Shown piece by piece: positions 9,130-19,035 of a DNA stretch of 35,624 nt. This DNA comes from Cyclobacteriaceae bacterium (GTDB lineage Bacteria; Bacteroidota; Bacteroidia; Cytophagales; Cyclobacteriaceae): the NCBI GenBank assembly GCA_025350305.1, contig JANXYC010000213.1:1-35624 (forward strand). The letters run 5' to 3'. Made by a program: the position numbers and the translations under genes. Numbering within the stretch: position 1 is the first letter of the stretch; every line of letters begins with the position of its first letter. Under the pieces are notes generated by a model. The model was not told the origin of the DNA and searched no databases. It saw only the letters and a program-made list of their open reading frames with translations.

Positions 9130-12100
9130 ACACATAATCCAAAATTCGATCCGCGAGCTTTACATTTTCAGTCAAAAGCTCATATAACAGGTCCTTGTTA
9201 AGTTTAAGGAGTATGGACTTCTCTTTCGCTAAAAGTGTGTTTGACTTTGCAAAGCCTGACAACGAAAGCATCTCGCCAAGAAACTGTCCTTTTTTGAATA
9301 CTGTCTGATGGACCCCTTTGTCATAAAAGTCAATTTCACCGGCATATACAATGTAAAAATTATTATTCGTCCGCTCATCCAGCGAAAGGGAGTCATTCTC
9401 CTTTAATAAATCTACTTCGGCGATGTCGGCCAGGAACGAAAGGCTGAGTCCTGAAATACCGGTGAATATTTTAATTGAACTTAAGAAAAGGATTTTATCA
9501 AAGAGCATAAGGTCAACCTGCTCTCCGGTTTTAATTACAGCGTCCAATTCTCGCTGGATCTCATGACCCAGTCGCCCTGCGTTAGTCTCGTACAATTCAG
9601 GATCTAATTGATACAATGCCCAAGCGGCCATCTCCCGTATCAATCGGTCAGGGTTAAACAACTGTGCAATCAGATCCAACGTAAACTCCTGGATCTTAAA
9701 GAGACCAATCTGGCGAAGAACGCACGCTTTGGTCCACCGGTTAGTTTGTGTAAAATCCCGGTTGATCAAAAATTTAAGAACGAGCTTTTCATCCAGTTCG
9801 ATTCGAGGATAGAAAACTTCCAGCTTCTTGATCCGATCCTGTTCCGAAAGCTCGTCCAGCACAGGGATGACCCGTTCTTTTAATTGCTCTGATAAGAATA
9901 CGTCCAGCAGTTCTATGGCAAATGCTGTTCCTTCGACCGTACCGCTTTCAATGTTCTCCTTTACCAATTGAATAGATCGCGTGTCGTGTAACATAGCCAT
10001 GAGCATATACACATGATCAATATCATTCGATATTTCAGCGCGGACGGCTTCCTTGACCTCCTTTGCGAAACCTTCATTTCCGAGTTCGACTACAGCGCTT
10101 AAATTCCAACTGATATCACCGATATCATTTTCAATAGCAAACTTGATTCTGGATATCTGCGCTATTCCCGCTTTAAAACCAGCTTCACCCATTGCCAATA
10201 ATACCTTTGCAACAACCACCTTATCAGGATAATCTATTTTATTCCACAAAAGATCCTTGCCACGCTGACCACCTATCCTGCCAATAATTTGGACAATTCG
10301 AATCAATATTTGGGTGGTTTGCCCGGATCGGTAAAATGAACTTTCAAGCTGGCTGAGTGCCTTCCCGCCGATCAGTACCAGGGCGCTCATTGCTTGGTTA
10401 CTGTAAATGGGATTGCTCAGATTTTCTATTAAGGCAAGGATTACCTCGGGACTATTCTTTTTTATTGAGGTCTTAATCGCAGTGTACCTCACCTTTGGTT
10501 CCGGATCATTCAACAACTCAATTAGGAAAGACGTGTTCTCATCGCTGGATGTATGCAGCAAGAGTTCCGCTGCATACTGTCGATCACCGGGTTCGTGCGA
10601 GCGAGTAAGCCTTAAGATTCTCGATTTTGTTATATCGCCGCCACTGTTGATAATCAATTCCAATTCACTCTTGCTCAAAAGGTTCTTGTCCGAAACATTT
10701 GACTTCGCCCGGTCATAGTGTATCACATAACGATCTGACACGGAGAGCCCCTTCATTTCATTCATCTTTCGTTGCGCATATTCACGCGTTTCTTCCTTTC
10801 CATTCCGGATCAGACTATTGATCCATTGGCTCATGTTCGTTGGGCTAATCTTCTCCAAAAGCTTATATGAAAAAACCGCGACACCTGGCTGCTCATTTAA
10901 CAATCTGGTTTCCAACTTATGAGTTATCTGGCCATACCCGATTTCAAGTTTTTCTGGCGATGACTCGGTCGTTTCCAACTTCGACCGGATTTTTGCTTTA
11001 TAGCCAGTGTATAATTTCCGAATTACAAGAAAATAAGAGCCTATTAAAACGCCAATGAGGATGGGCATCCAGACAATTTTGAAAAAAGGCAGGGTTGCAA
11101 ATACGAATATGAGAATCCCTGCGGTAAACCGACCTGTTTCATTAACCACACCCTCCACTTTTGATTGAATACCAAAGCGGTATCGATTGTCGATCGGGAT
11201 GAATAGCAATTTGAACATGGGGTTCTCCAACGAATCACGTATCATGTTGTTGAAAAGCCGGATTAAGGCGACGAACAAAAAGAAATAAATGAAACTCGTC
11301 GGTGCCATCTCCGGTGTATAACCAAAAACTAGACCGGTGAAACTGGCACTGATGACAAATACTCCTACTACAATCGGCAATAGCATGAGTGCAATCCGGA
11401 TTCCATAATTACTTATCAGCTTGTCATTGACGAATGTCTGCATAATGAAGCTAAGACCATAAATCGCCCCGTTGAAATAAGCAAGGAAGTTGGTCAACTC
11501 CCGCTGGTTGGGATATTGGACCTTAATAAGTTCCTGAAAAGTGAACTGACCGAAAATCAACGTCACCATGGAAATGATGAGAAACAAGGACAAGAGTTTG
11601 GTGTATGGATCGGTAAGCACTTTAGTCATACTGGTTTCCTTGACTACAGAGGCATCAAATTCCCTGGGATCATTCTTAATGAGGGGGAATTTGTATGAAA
11701 TAACTATAAAATGAACAGCGGATACCATGATGCTTAAGCAGCATATTATCAAGTAGTTATCAGTTGATGGAAAGAAACTTGCTGTAATTGGAATCAAGAT
11801 ATTAGCAAGGATCACAGCAATTAATTGCCCTGTATCAATCCATCCAATTATTCGCTTGGATTGTTTAAAATTGAAAAGTCTTCCAAAGATTCCCCAATAG
11901 CTTAACAGCAAAATGGCTGTAATAGGACCCGTCATGCAAAACATGAAGAAGATGATTGGTTTTTTATATTCCTCCGGCCCATAATGGTAGCCTACGTAAA
12001 AGAATGCCGTAATCGCCACGACAAACAGAATCGAGAACGTAGTAAGGTTTGAAAACTTAATTCTGTTTTGGACGAAGGAAAATAATAAGGTGGCAACGAT

Positions 12101-12289
12101 GCCGAGGACTCCAGATACCAGGAACGCTTTGTTTAACTCGCCTCCCAGGGTACTCAGGAAGAGCGATTCTGCTACAACGCTATAGGTTGCAAAGAAAATA
12201 CCCATAAAGAATCCTGCCCCAAGCATGAGCATGACCTGAAGCCGTTCCTCATGACGTACATTCAAAAAAGCCAGCAGTGACTGAAACAT
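9128..12289 (-). CDS. MFS / ATP-ADP-translocase-like membrane protein fused to HEAT-like repeats and a C-terminal cyclic-nucleotide-binding-like domain
   Basis: 1053 aa: about 12 hydrophobic segments at the N-terminus, HEAT-like region (DPEPKVRYTAIKTSIKK; PDRLIREMAAWALYQLDPE), C-terminal CNB-like fold (IVYAGEIDFYDKGVHQTVFKKGQFLGEMLSLSGF). Confidence 0.75.
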   Translation of the reverse strand: MFQSLLAFLNVRHEERLQVMLMLGAGFFMGIFFATYSVVAESLFLSTLGGELNKAFLVSGVLGIVATLLFSFVQNRIKFSNLTTFSILFVVAITAFFYVGYHYGPEEYKKPIIFFMFCMTGPITAILLLSYWGIFGRLFNFKQSKRIIGWIDTGQLIAVILANILIPITASFFPSTDNYLIICCLSIMVSAVHFIVISYKFPLIKNDPREFDASVVKETSMTKVLTDPYTKLLSLFLIISMVTLIFGQFTFQELIKVQYPNQRELTNFLAYFNGAIYGLSFIMQTFVNDKLISNYGIRIALMLLPIVVGVFVISASFTGLVFGYTPEMAPTSFIYFFLFVALIRLFNNMIRDSLENPMFKLLFIPIDNRYRFGIQSKVEGVVNETGRFTAGILIFVFATLPFFKIVWMPILIGVLIGSYFLVIRKLYTGYKAKIRSKLETTESSPEKLEIGYGQITHKLETRLLNEQPGVAVFSYKLLEKISPTNMSQWINSLIRNGKEETREYAQRKMNEMKGLSVSDRYVIHYDRAKSNVSDKNLLSKSELELIINSGGDITKSRILRLTRSHEPGDRQYAAELLLHTSSDENTSFLIELLNDPEPKVRYTAIKTSIKKNSPEVILALIENLSNPIYSNQAMSALVLIGGKALSQLESSFYRSGQTTQILIRIVQIIGRIGGQRGKDLLWNKIDYPDKVVVAKVLLAMGEAGFKAGIAQISRIKFAIENDIGDISWNLSAVVELGNEGFAKEVKEAVRAEISNDIDHVYMLMAMLHDTRSIQLVKENIESGTVEGTAFAIELLDVFLSEQLKERVIPVLDELSEQDRIKKLEVFYPRIELDEKLVLKFLINRDFTQTNRWTKACVLRQIGLFKIQEFTLDLIAQLFNPDRLIREMAAWALYQLDPELYETNAGRLGHEIQRELDAVIKTGEQVDLMLFDKILFLSSIKIFTGISGLSLSFLADIAEVDLLKENDSLSLDERTNNNFYIVYAGEIDFYDKGVHQTVFKKGQFLGEMLSLSGFAKSNTLLAKEKSILLKLNKDLLYELLTENVKLADRILDYV

Positions 12290-12318
12290 GGTAGAAAGTT
12301 ACGTGGTTCAACGACAAA

Positions 12319-12346
12319 TAAAAAAAACCGGCCTTTGGTACCGGTT
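12319..12346 (-). terminator. Rho-independent terminator after ompH-like gene
   Basis: Minus strand AACCGG-TACCAAAGG-CCGGTTTTTTTT: 6-bp GC-rich stem followed by a T-run. Confidence 0.7.
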
Positions 12347-12375
12347 CATTTCTTACAGAGCAGTGTGGTGATATT

Positions 12376-12999
12376 TTACTTCTTCTTACCAGCGATTGAG
12401 TCTTTCCTGGCAAGATTGGTTGCTTGTTCGGATTTATATAATTCGTTTAAGCCATTAATTACATCCTTGCTGATATTCAAGGTTTCACCCCCGAATAACA
12501 AATCGCTGGTTGCATCATATTTCAACACCACTTGCAGGTCTTTTTCTTGTCCATATTTTTTTAAATAGGACGTCACGCGATTGTATAGATCCTTGGTCAT
12601 CTTTTCCTGCTCGATCTGCATTTCTTGTGAAAGGCTCTCCTGGTACAATTGAAGATTCTGTCTCTTCTTTCCTAAATCCTCCTCCACGGCACGCGCCTGG
12701 CCCATTGTAAGGGTGCTGGAATTTCGCTGGTACGATTCAAATTCGTTTTGCAAACTTTGGGCGCGGCCTTGTAAATCCTGGTCCAATTTTTTGCCCTTCG
12801 ATTCCAATCGTTCCTTGCCCGCCTTGAAATAATCGTAATATTTTAATACGGAGTCTGAATTGATATAAGCAATTTTCAAGTCTTTGGTAGCGGATGTATC
12901 CGCGCTTTTAAGATTCCCATATCCTGAAAAGTGCAGGTAATAAAGTCCGGCGACTGCCAAAAGCAAAATTGCATTTAGTGCAAGGGATAGATTTTTCAT
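12376..12999 (-). CDS. OmpH/Skp-family periplasmic chaperone
   Basis: 207 aa; N-terminal membrane/signal segment, IAYINSDSVLKYYDYFK, then long coiled coil; typical Skp/OmpH layout. Confidence 0.82.
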   Translation of the reverse strand: MKNLSLALNAILLLAVAGLYYLHFSGYGNLKSADTSATKDLKIAYINSDSVLKYYDYFKAGKERLESKGKKLDQDLQGRAQSLQNEFESYQRNSSTLTMGQARAVEEDLGKKRQNLQLYQESLSQEMQIEQEKMTKDLYNRVTSYLKKYGQEKDLQVVLKYDATSDLLFGGETLNISKDVINGLNELYKSEQATNLARKDSIAGKKK

Positions 13000-13048
13000 A
13001 ATGAATGAATTAATTAATTAGGGCCGCAAATATAATTGGAATAAAGAA

Positions 13049-13561
13049 TTACTGCTTATACCACTCCGCATACATGGGATAATTTCGCGCAGTTCTGAGA
13101 ATCGCCTCTTTCATTTCAGGCCCTATATCCTTTATTCTTTTTGCCGGTATGCCTGCATAAATACTTCCAGGCTCAACCCGTGTGCCTGGCAAAACCACAG
13201 CCCCGGCTGCGATTACTGATTCCTTGCCGATAACGGCATCATCCATTACGATGGCCCCCATTCCAATCAGGACATTATCTTCCACTGTGCAGCCATGGAC
13301 AATAGCATTATGGGCGATAGAAACATTACTTCCAATGACTGTTTTTGCCTTTTGATAGGTACAATGAATGATGGCTCCATCCTGGACGTTCGTGTTATTC
13401 CCAATGGTAATTGCGTGCACATCTCCCCGGATGATCGCGTTAAACCAAATTGTACATCGATCACCCATTTTGACCTCTCCCACTACTACAGCATTATCGG
13501 CGAGAAAACAGTCTTTGCCAAATTCAGGAGTATATCCTCGTAAGGATTTTATGATAGCCAT
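13049..13561 (-). CDS. Gamma-carbonic-anhydrase-family protein (left-handed beta-helix)
   Basis: Hexapeptide repeats; GDRCTIWFNAIIRGDVHAITIGNNTNVQDGAIIHCTYQ and VSIAHNAIVHGCTVEDNVLIGMGAIVMDDAVIG. ORF track start 13576; MAIIKSLRGY start at 13561 preferred. Confidence 0.88.
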   Translation of the reverse strand: MAIIKSLRGYTPEFGKDCFLADNAVVVGEVKMGDRCTIWFNAIIRGDVHAITIGNNTNVQDGAIIHCTYQKAKTVIGSNVSIAHNAIVHGCTVEDNVLIGMGAIVMDDAVIGKESVIAAGAVVLPGTRVEPGSIYAGIPAKRIKDIGPEMKEAILRTARNYPMYAEWYKQ

Positions 13562-13590
13562 GTTCAAAACTACCACGCAAAATCAAATTA

Positions 13591-13609
13591 GTGACTGACA
13601 AGATGTCAC
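13591..13609. promoter_or_regulatory. Nested inverted repeats (operator-like) in the divergent gamma-CA/miaB intergenic region
   Basis: GTGAC-N9-GTCAC (13591-13609) overlapping TGACA-AGA-TGTCA (13596-13608). Confidence 0.35.
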
Positions 13610-13626
13610 GATTGGCTGGAAAATTC

Positions 13627-13634
13627 TAAATTTG
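13627..13634 (+). promoter_or_regulatory. Possible Bacteroidetes -7 box for miaB
   Basis: TAAATTTG matches TAnnTTTG; sits close to the start codon and the -33 element is not convincing. Confidence 0.3.
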
Positions 13635-13646
13635 TAGTCTCAAAAA

Positions 13647-15101
13647 GTGAAAATGATGGAATTGATCAAGGATTTGAGCATTCTGACGGCAGACCAGCAA
13701 ATGGAGACACCGAAAATAACTGGTGTGAGGAGTTCTGGCAAACCAAAGAAGCTTTACATCGAGAGTTATGGTTGTCAAATGAATTTTTCGGATAGCGAAA
13801 TTGTGGCCTCTATTTTACAAAAGGAAGGATTTGAGACTACATCGGAAATTAAAGAGGCCGATGTGGTCTTTTTGAACACGTGTTCGATTCGCGAAAAAGC
13901 GGAACAGACTGTTCGCAACCGGCTCACTCATATAAACGGACTTAAAAAGAATAAGCCTGAATTGCTGGTGGGTGTCCTTGGGTGCATGGCTGAACGTCTG
14001 AAGGCTAAGTTTTTGGAAGAAGAAAAAATTGTGGACCTGGTAGCCGGGCCAGACGCTTACCGCGATTTGCCACAGTTAATTGCACAGGTAGAAGATGGCG
14101 ACAAGGCTGTCAATACAATCCTATCGAGAGAGGAAACGTATGCCGATATAAGTCCGATTAGATTAAACTCGAACGGTGTCACTGCCTTTATCTCGATCAT
14201 GCGGGGTTGCGACAATATGTGTTCCTTCTGTGTAGTACCTTTTACGAGAGGTCGGGAACGAAGTAGGGATCCTGAGTCAATTGTAACGGAAGCCAGCGAC
14301 TTATTTGAAAAAGGGTATCGTGAAGTAACCTTGCTTGGTCAGAATGTGGACTCATTTAAGTGGAGTCCTGATGAGAACAATAAAGCTCGACTGGAAAAAA
14401 AAGAGGTGCGTGAGGTGATCAATTTTTCTCAACTTCTGGAGAAAGTTGCTAACATTCATCCAGAATTGCGAGTACGGTTCTCCACTTCACACCCCAAGGA
14501 TATAACAGATGACGTGCTTCGCGTGATGGCCCGCTACGACAATATATGCAAGTACATACATCTTCCTGTCCAAAGTGGCAATTCGAGTGTATTAGAGCGG
14601 ATGAACCGGGGCTATTCACGCGAATGGTACCTGGAAAAAATCAGTCGTATTCGTAAAATCCTTGGAACGGAATGCGGCATTTCCTCTGATATGATATCTG
14701 GGTTCTGTGGGGAGTCAGAGGAGGAGCACCGTGAAACCATTTCGTTGATGGACCGTGTGAAGTACGATTTCGCTTATATGTTTATGTATTCTGAAAGACC
14801 CGGTACACTGGCTGAGAAGAAATTTAACGATAATGTGCCGGATGTCGTGAAACAGCGAAGACTTGAAGAAATCATTCAAAAACAGAACCTGCATTCGCTT
14901 GAACGCTATCAACAAGACATTGGAAAAATCCACAACGTGCTGATTGAAGGTTATTCAAAACGCTCCATCAATTTTCTCCAGGGAAGAAACTCTGCGAACA
15001 AGGTTATCATTTTCCCGAAAGAAAATAAAACGAAGGGTCAATACGTCAATGTCAGGGTAGAAACTTGTACGAAGGCAACATTACTAGGAAAAATTATATA
15101 A
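13647..15101 (+). CDS. miaB: tRNA-2-methylthio-N6-dimethylallyladenosine synthase
   Basis: 484 aa; [24 protein letters not shown], radical SAM motif [23 protein letters not shown]-terminal TRAM-like region. Start may be the ATG at 13653. Confidence 0.95.
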   Translation: MKMMELIKDLSILTADQQMETPKITGVRSSGKPKKLYIESYGCQMNFSDSEIVASILQKEGFETTSEIKEADVVFLNTCSIREKAEQTVRNRLTHINGLKKNKPELLVGVLGCMAERLKAKFLEEEKIVDLVAGPDAYRDLPQLIAQVEDGDKAVNTILSREETYADISPIRLNSNGVTAFISIMRGCDNMCSFCVVPFTRGRERSRDPESIVTEASDLFEKGYREVTLLGQNVDSFKWSPDENNKARLEKKEVREVINFSQLLEKVANIHPELRVRFSTSHPKDITDDVLRVMARYDNICKYIHLPVQSGNSSVLERMNRGYSREWYLEKISRIRKILGTECGISSDMISGFCGESEEEHRETISLMDRVKYDFAYMFMYSERPGTLAEKKFNDNVPDVVKQRRLEEIIQKQNLHSLERYQQDIGKIHNVLIEGYSKRSINFLQGRNSANKVIIFPKENKTKGQYVNVRVETCTKATLLGKII

Positions 15102-15107
15102 AGAAAA

Positions 15108-16358
15108 ATGGCGATTACAGAAAACGATATTCAAAGTGTAAAGCAGCGATTCGGAATCATTGGCAATGCACCGATGCTTAATAATGCGGTGCGGGTAGCC
15201 ATGCAGGTCGCGCCTACTGAAATGTCGGTGCTTATTACAGGTGAGAGCGGAAGTGGTAAGGAATCCTTTTCAAAGATTATTCATTTCCTCAGCCCCCGGA
15301 AACACGGACAGTTTATCGCCATCAACTGCGGTTCTATACCGGAGGGAACTATTGATTCCGAACTCTTTGGTCATGAAAAGGGCTCCTTCACCGGGGCCCA
15401 TGAATCACGCAAGGGCTATTTTGAAGTAACGAATGGAGGCACCAACTTTCTCGATGAAATCGGCGAGATGCCCCTCGGTACGCAGGCGCGTTTGTTACGT
15501 GTATTGGAGAATGGCGAATTCATAAAAGTGGGTTCGTCCAAAGTATTAAAGACGGATGTTCGCGTGGTGGCCGCAACCAATGTTAATCTCATGCACAAAG
15601 TGGAAAACGGTAAATTCCGCGAAGATCTTTACTACCGTCTTAACAGTGTTCCAATTTACGTACCCCCACTGCGTGAGCGGGGCAAGGATGAAGAGTTGTT
15701 ATTCAGAAAATTTGCATCGGATTTTGCAGAACGATATAAAGTGAAACCCATTTCATTGACGGAGGATGCAAAAGAAGTTTTGTTAAAATACCGGTTTCCG
15801 GGAAACATCCGTCAACTTAAAAATCTGGTCGATCAGATTTCGGTTCTTTCCACCGACACAAAGGAAATAAGTGGTGAAGTCCTGCAGAGTTATCTGCCCA
15901 ACCAAACAAGTTTGCCTGCCTTGTACAAAGACGTAGCAGGCCAGGATCTATCCGAGCGTGAGATTCTTTATAAAGTCTTATTTGATATGCGCAAAGATGT
16001 GAATGAGCTTAAGCGTATTGTCCTTGAAAGTGTTGGAAACCCGTCAAACGCTGCGCAGATTGTAAAGGAGAATCCACACTTATTTGCCGAGGTGCAACCC
16101 GAGCGGTCAATCACGCGGGAACCGGCCGTTTTCAATATCAATGGAAATGGAAAAACAACAGAAGAGCCAGCGGCCGAGGTCCAAGATATTAGTCATGAGG
16201 CAGAAGATGATTCACTTTCCATTGAAAAGAAAGAAAAAGAGTTGATCATGCGCGCGCTGCGCAAGAATAATAATAAACGGAAATATGCGGCACGGGATTT
16301 GGGAATTTCGGAGCGAACACTCTATCGCAAAATCAAAGAATACGAACTTGAGAGTTGA
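15108..16358 (+). CDS. Sigma-54-dependent AAA+ transcriptional activator without receiver domain
   Basis: 416 aa; GESGSGKE Walker A, ELFGHEKGSFTGA sigma54-contact loop, Fis-type HTH at C-terminus (NNKRKYAARDLGISERTLYRKIKEY). Confidence 0.92.
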   Translation: MAITENDIQSVKQRFGIIGNAPMLNNAVRVAMQVAPTEMSVLITGESGSGKESFSKIIHFLSPRKHGQFIAINCGSIPEGTIDSELFGHEKGSFTGAHESRKGYFEVTNGGTNFLDEIGEMPLGTQARLLRVLENGEFIKVGSSKVLKTDVRVVAATNVNLMHKVENGKFREDLYYRLNSVPIYVPPLRERGKDEELLFRKFASDFAERYKVKPISLTEDAKEVLLKYRFPGNIRQLKNLVDQISVLSTDTKEISGEVLQSYLPNQTSLPALYKDVAGQDLSEREILYKVLFDMRKDVNELKRIVLESVGNPSNAAQIVKENPHLFAEVQPERSITREPAVFNINGNGKTTEEPAAEVQDISHEAEDDSLSIEKKEKELIMRALRKNNNKRKYAARDLGISERTLYRKIKEYELES

Positions 16359-16866
16359 AATTATAATCGTTGTTATTCTGGCCTTCATAACGGTAGAGAG
16401 CTGTAGTGTTTATTCCCTTTCCGGTGTGGCCACCACGGCAAAAACGATGGCCATTGATCCATTCTTTAACAATACGGATCTGGCTCCAGCCAATTTAGGC
16501 CAAACCTTTACGAACAAGCTCAAAGACTACTACCAGCAGAACTCGGGTCTTCGCGTCATCCCAGAAAATGCTGAATTGCACATTGAAGGGGTTATCTCCG
16601 ATTACCGGATAAATAATATAGCTCCAGTATCCACAGGCAACCCAAATGCTCCAAATACAGCAGCCCTTTCCAGGCTCACCATCGGCGTGAAAATTACGTA
16701 TGAGGACAACATTGAGCCTAAGAACGGTTTCAAGGACAGGACGTTCAGCTTCTACAAAGATTTCGACAACAATCTGATTTTCACAAACATTCAGGAGGAC
16801 CTTGAAAAGAAGATATTTGATCAAATATTGATTGATATTTTTAATGCTACCGTGGCAACCTGGTAG
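16348..16866 (+). CDS. lptE: LptE-family LPS-assembly lipoprotein
   Basis: Lipobox-like VESC, then YSLSGVATTAKTMAIDPFFNNTDLAPANLGQTFTNKLKDYYQQNSGLRVIPENAELHIEGVISDY. ORF track starts at 16285; TTG at 16348 gives a signal peptide and an 11-bp overlap with the upstream stop. Confidence 0.8.
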   Translation: MRVEIIIVVILAFITVESCSVYSLSGVATTAKTMAIDPFFNNTDLAPANLGQTFTNKLKDYYQQNSGLRVIPENAELHIEGVISDYRINNIAPVSTGNPNAPNTAALSRLTIGVKITYEDNIEPKNGFKDRTFSFYKDFDNNLIFTNIQEDLEKKIFDQILIDIFNATVATW

Positions 16867-16931
16867 TTTTCAGCGATTTGCGGACTCTCAGATTTTCCAT
16901 TAGATTTACTAGTCAACTTTATATTTCATCA

Positions 16932-17852
16932 ATGGATTCTTCTGGCTTTCGGTTGTTGTCAAAAAACTTTACGAACCTTACAGAAGAAGAATGTGTCCAG
17001 TTGCAGGAGCTCGCGAGACGGCACCCTTACAGCCAGCTTATTCACCTCATACATTCGAGAGCTGCCCAGGACCTGCACCATCCGGACAAAGTTCAATTAC
17101 TAAATCAAAGTGCCGTGTATTCCAGCGACCGCAGTATTTTGAAGTGGGTTATGACGACTTCCCGCAAGGAACGAATCGCAGTGCCTATACTTCCCAATGC
17201 TGTAGCTGATGAGAGAATCGAAGCCCCCGCAATCGACCCACCTGTAACTAAGGAAAAAAGCGATACGTACAGGATCGCTCTGCCAAATGGAATTATTGAG
17301 ACAAGCCAAAGACTTGAAAGCGGTAAAAAGATGACCCCACCTATCATGGTCCCAGATTACGAAGATGGGTTAACAGGTGATGCTTTACGTGAAGATCTTT
17401 ACTTCGAATTGCAAAAGTTGAAAAGACTCAAACATGAATTTGAGGTAAGTTTGGAAGAATTTCAAAAATCGAATTATGGGGTGGTTGAGGCTAATCCGCA
17501 GCCAAAGCTGAAGCATTCAAGTGAGCCGGCTACGGAACCGTTGCTTGAGGACATCAAGACTACCAGGAAAAAACTGAAAGTGGATAATCCAAAACAAAAA
17601 GAACAAAATGAGATTATCGATCAGTTTATTAAAACCCAGCCAATCATCCCAAAAGCAAAGGCACAGCCTGCTAACGACCTTTCCGAAGATGCTGGTATTT
17701 TCAGTGATAATATTGTGTCTGAAACGCTCGTAGGCATCTTGTTAAAACAGGGAAAAAAGGATAAGGCCATTGAAGTTCTAAAGAAGCTGATTTGGAAGTT
17801 TCCACAGAAAAAGGCTTACTTTGCGGCTCAAATCGAAGAACTGAAAAATTAA
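16932..17852 (+). CDS. Conserved hypothetical protein with TPR-like C-terminus
   Basis: ORF 16878-17852; ATG at 16932 (MDSSGFRLLSKNF) preferred; C-terminus LVGILLKQGKKDKAIEVLKKLIWKFPQKKAYFAAQIEELKN. Confidence 0.65.
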   Translation: MDSSGFRLLSKNFTNLTEEECVQLQELARRHPYSQLIHLIHSRAAQDLHHPDKVQLLNQSAVYSSDRSILKWVMTTSRKERIAVPILPNAVADERIEAPAIDPPVTKEKSDTYRIALPNGIIETSQRLESGKKMTPPIMVPDYEDGLTGDALREDLYFELQKLKRLKHEFEVSLEEFQKSNYGVVEANPQPKLKHSSEPATEPLLEDIKTTRKKLKVDNPKQKEQNEIIDQFIKTQPIIPKAKAQPANDLSEDAGIFSDNIVSETLVGILLKQGKKDKAIEVLKKLIWKFPQKKAYFAAQIEELKN

Positions 17853-17855
17853 CTC

Positions 17856-18197
17856 ATGTACACTTTATATATCAGCCTAACGCTTTTCGCAGCTGTACTA
17901 CTGGTTTTGGTAGTATTAGCCCAAAACTCAAAAGGTGGCGGATTGTCAAGTCAATTTGGCGGAAGCAGTGCCAGCAATCTTATTGGGGTGAAAAAAACGG
18001 GTGACTTGCTTGAGCGCCTGACTTGGGGGCTAGCCATATCGGTGATGGTTTTTTCACTTGCAACCAACTTTTCTACTCCCAGCGGAGCCTCATCATCGGA
18101 TGAACTTCTGGAGAGGGCTAAGGAGCAACGTTCCATTCCTGCTAATCCAAGCCCGAAGAAGGCTGACTCTACGACCACTCAACCTAAACCTAAATAG
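17856..18197 (+). CDS. secG: Preprotein translocase subunit SecG
   Basis: 113 aa; two hydrophobic helices, VLVVLAQNSKGGGLSSQFGGSSASNLIGVKKTGDLLERLTW. Confidence 0.93.
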   Translation: MYTLYISLTLFAAVLLVLVVLAQNSKGGGLSSQFGGSSASNLIGVKKTGDLLERLTWGLAISVMVFSLATNFSTPSGASSSDELLERAKEQRSIPANPSPKKADSTTTQPKPK

Positions 18198-18201
18198 GAT
18201 T

Positions 18202-18918
18202 CTATTCAGTCTTGGAAAGATGCTTCACGAGCAATCTTTTCGCTACCGGGACGAGTGTTTGTAGATATGGGAATTTCATTTTTGACAAAACCAAAAATGC
18301 AGCGGGGTTGGGAAGGTCTGAATACTGGCGGATCAATGTCAGCTTCATTTGCTCGTATGTATTGGTGAAATTGTAGTGTGTTGTATAGACAAGCTTAGTT
18401 TGCAACCCACGCATTTGCTCCGCACTATTTTGATAAACGGTAACCTGGTAGCGGTAGACGCTCGTCTCGTTTTCCGGAGGTTGTGTGATAAACATATATC
18501 CTTCATTGGCGTATAGCGGCACCACTCCTACTGGAGACAGCTCGCATTTTGACTCAACAAATTCATAGATGGTAGATCCTTCTTTCATTGAATCCTTTAA
18601 TTGAGGAACTGCAAACTCCAGTATTGATTCAATTTCCTGCATAACAGTGTCGTCTTCGATCATCTTTTTGTAATTAAGCTCCAGCATTTTGAGATTTTCA
18701 AGTGAAAGCTCTTTCGGGAACGACTCGAAGATGAGTGCTTTATTATCCTGAAGGGCCACCAGGTTGCGGTAGTGAAAGACAAGGTCAGATAAGTGAGGAT
18801 ACAATTCTACCCTGCCAAAAGACTCTTTCACTCGCTTCAAATAGGCCAGCAAGACATATTTTTTATATTCAAAGTCTATGAGGCCATCGGTAAGCCAATT
18901 GTCTTTAAGATTATCCAT
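18202..18918 (-). CDS. Conserved hypothetical protein
   Basis: 238 aa ORF with normal protein composition; convergent with secG, 4-bp gap. No family recognised. Confidence 0.6.
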   Translation of the reverse strand: MDNLKDNWLTDGLIDFEYKKYVLLAYLKRVKESFGRVELYPHLSDLVFHYRNLVALQDNKALIFESFPKELSLENLKMLELNYKKMIEDDTVMQEIESILEFAVPQLKDSMKEGSTIYEFVESKCELSPVGVVPLYANEGYMFITQPPENETSVYRYQVTVYQNSAEQMRGLQTKLVYTTHYNFTNTYEQMKLTLIRQYSDLPNPAAFLVLSKMKFPYLQTLVPVAKRLLVKHLSKTE

Positions 18919-19027
18919 AGATGAAGATTTACCGCTAATGTATATGCAAAACTTAATTCTCCAGTTAATTCTGCCATTTTTTCAATGTAACCCTGACAGA
19001 GTATGTAATGTTGACGTGTTGAGGAAG

Positions 19028-19035
19028 TATCTTTG
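19028..19035 (+). promoter_or_regulatory. Possible Bacteroidetes -7 box for groESL
   Basis: TATCTTTG matches TAnnTTTG, about 95 nt upstream of groES; -33 spacing not canonical. Confidence 0.35.

Noticed and set aside
5809-12289. CBASS-like link between the CNB-containing transporter and the nSTAND gene
   Set aside because: No nucleotide cyclase/CD-NTase or effector gene nearby, CNB cassette looks degenerate, and the genes are separated by 130 bp; adjacency alone is not enough.
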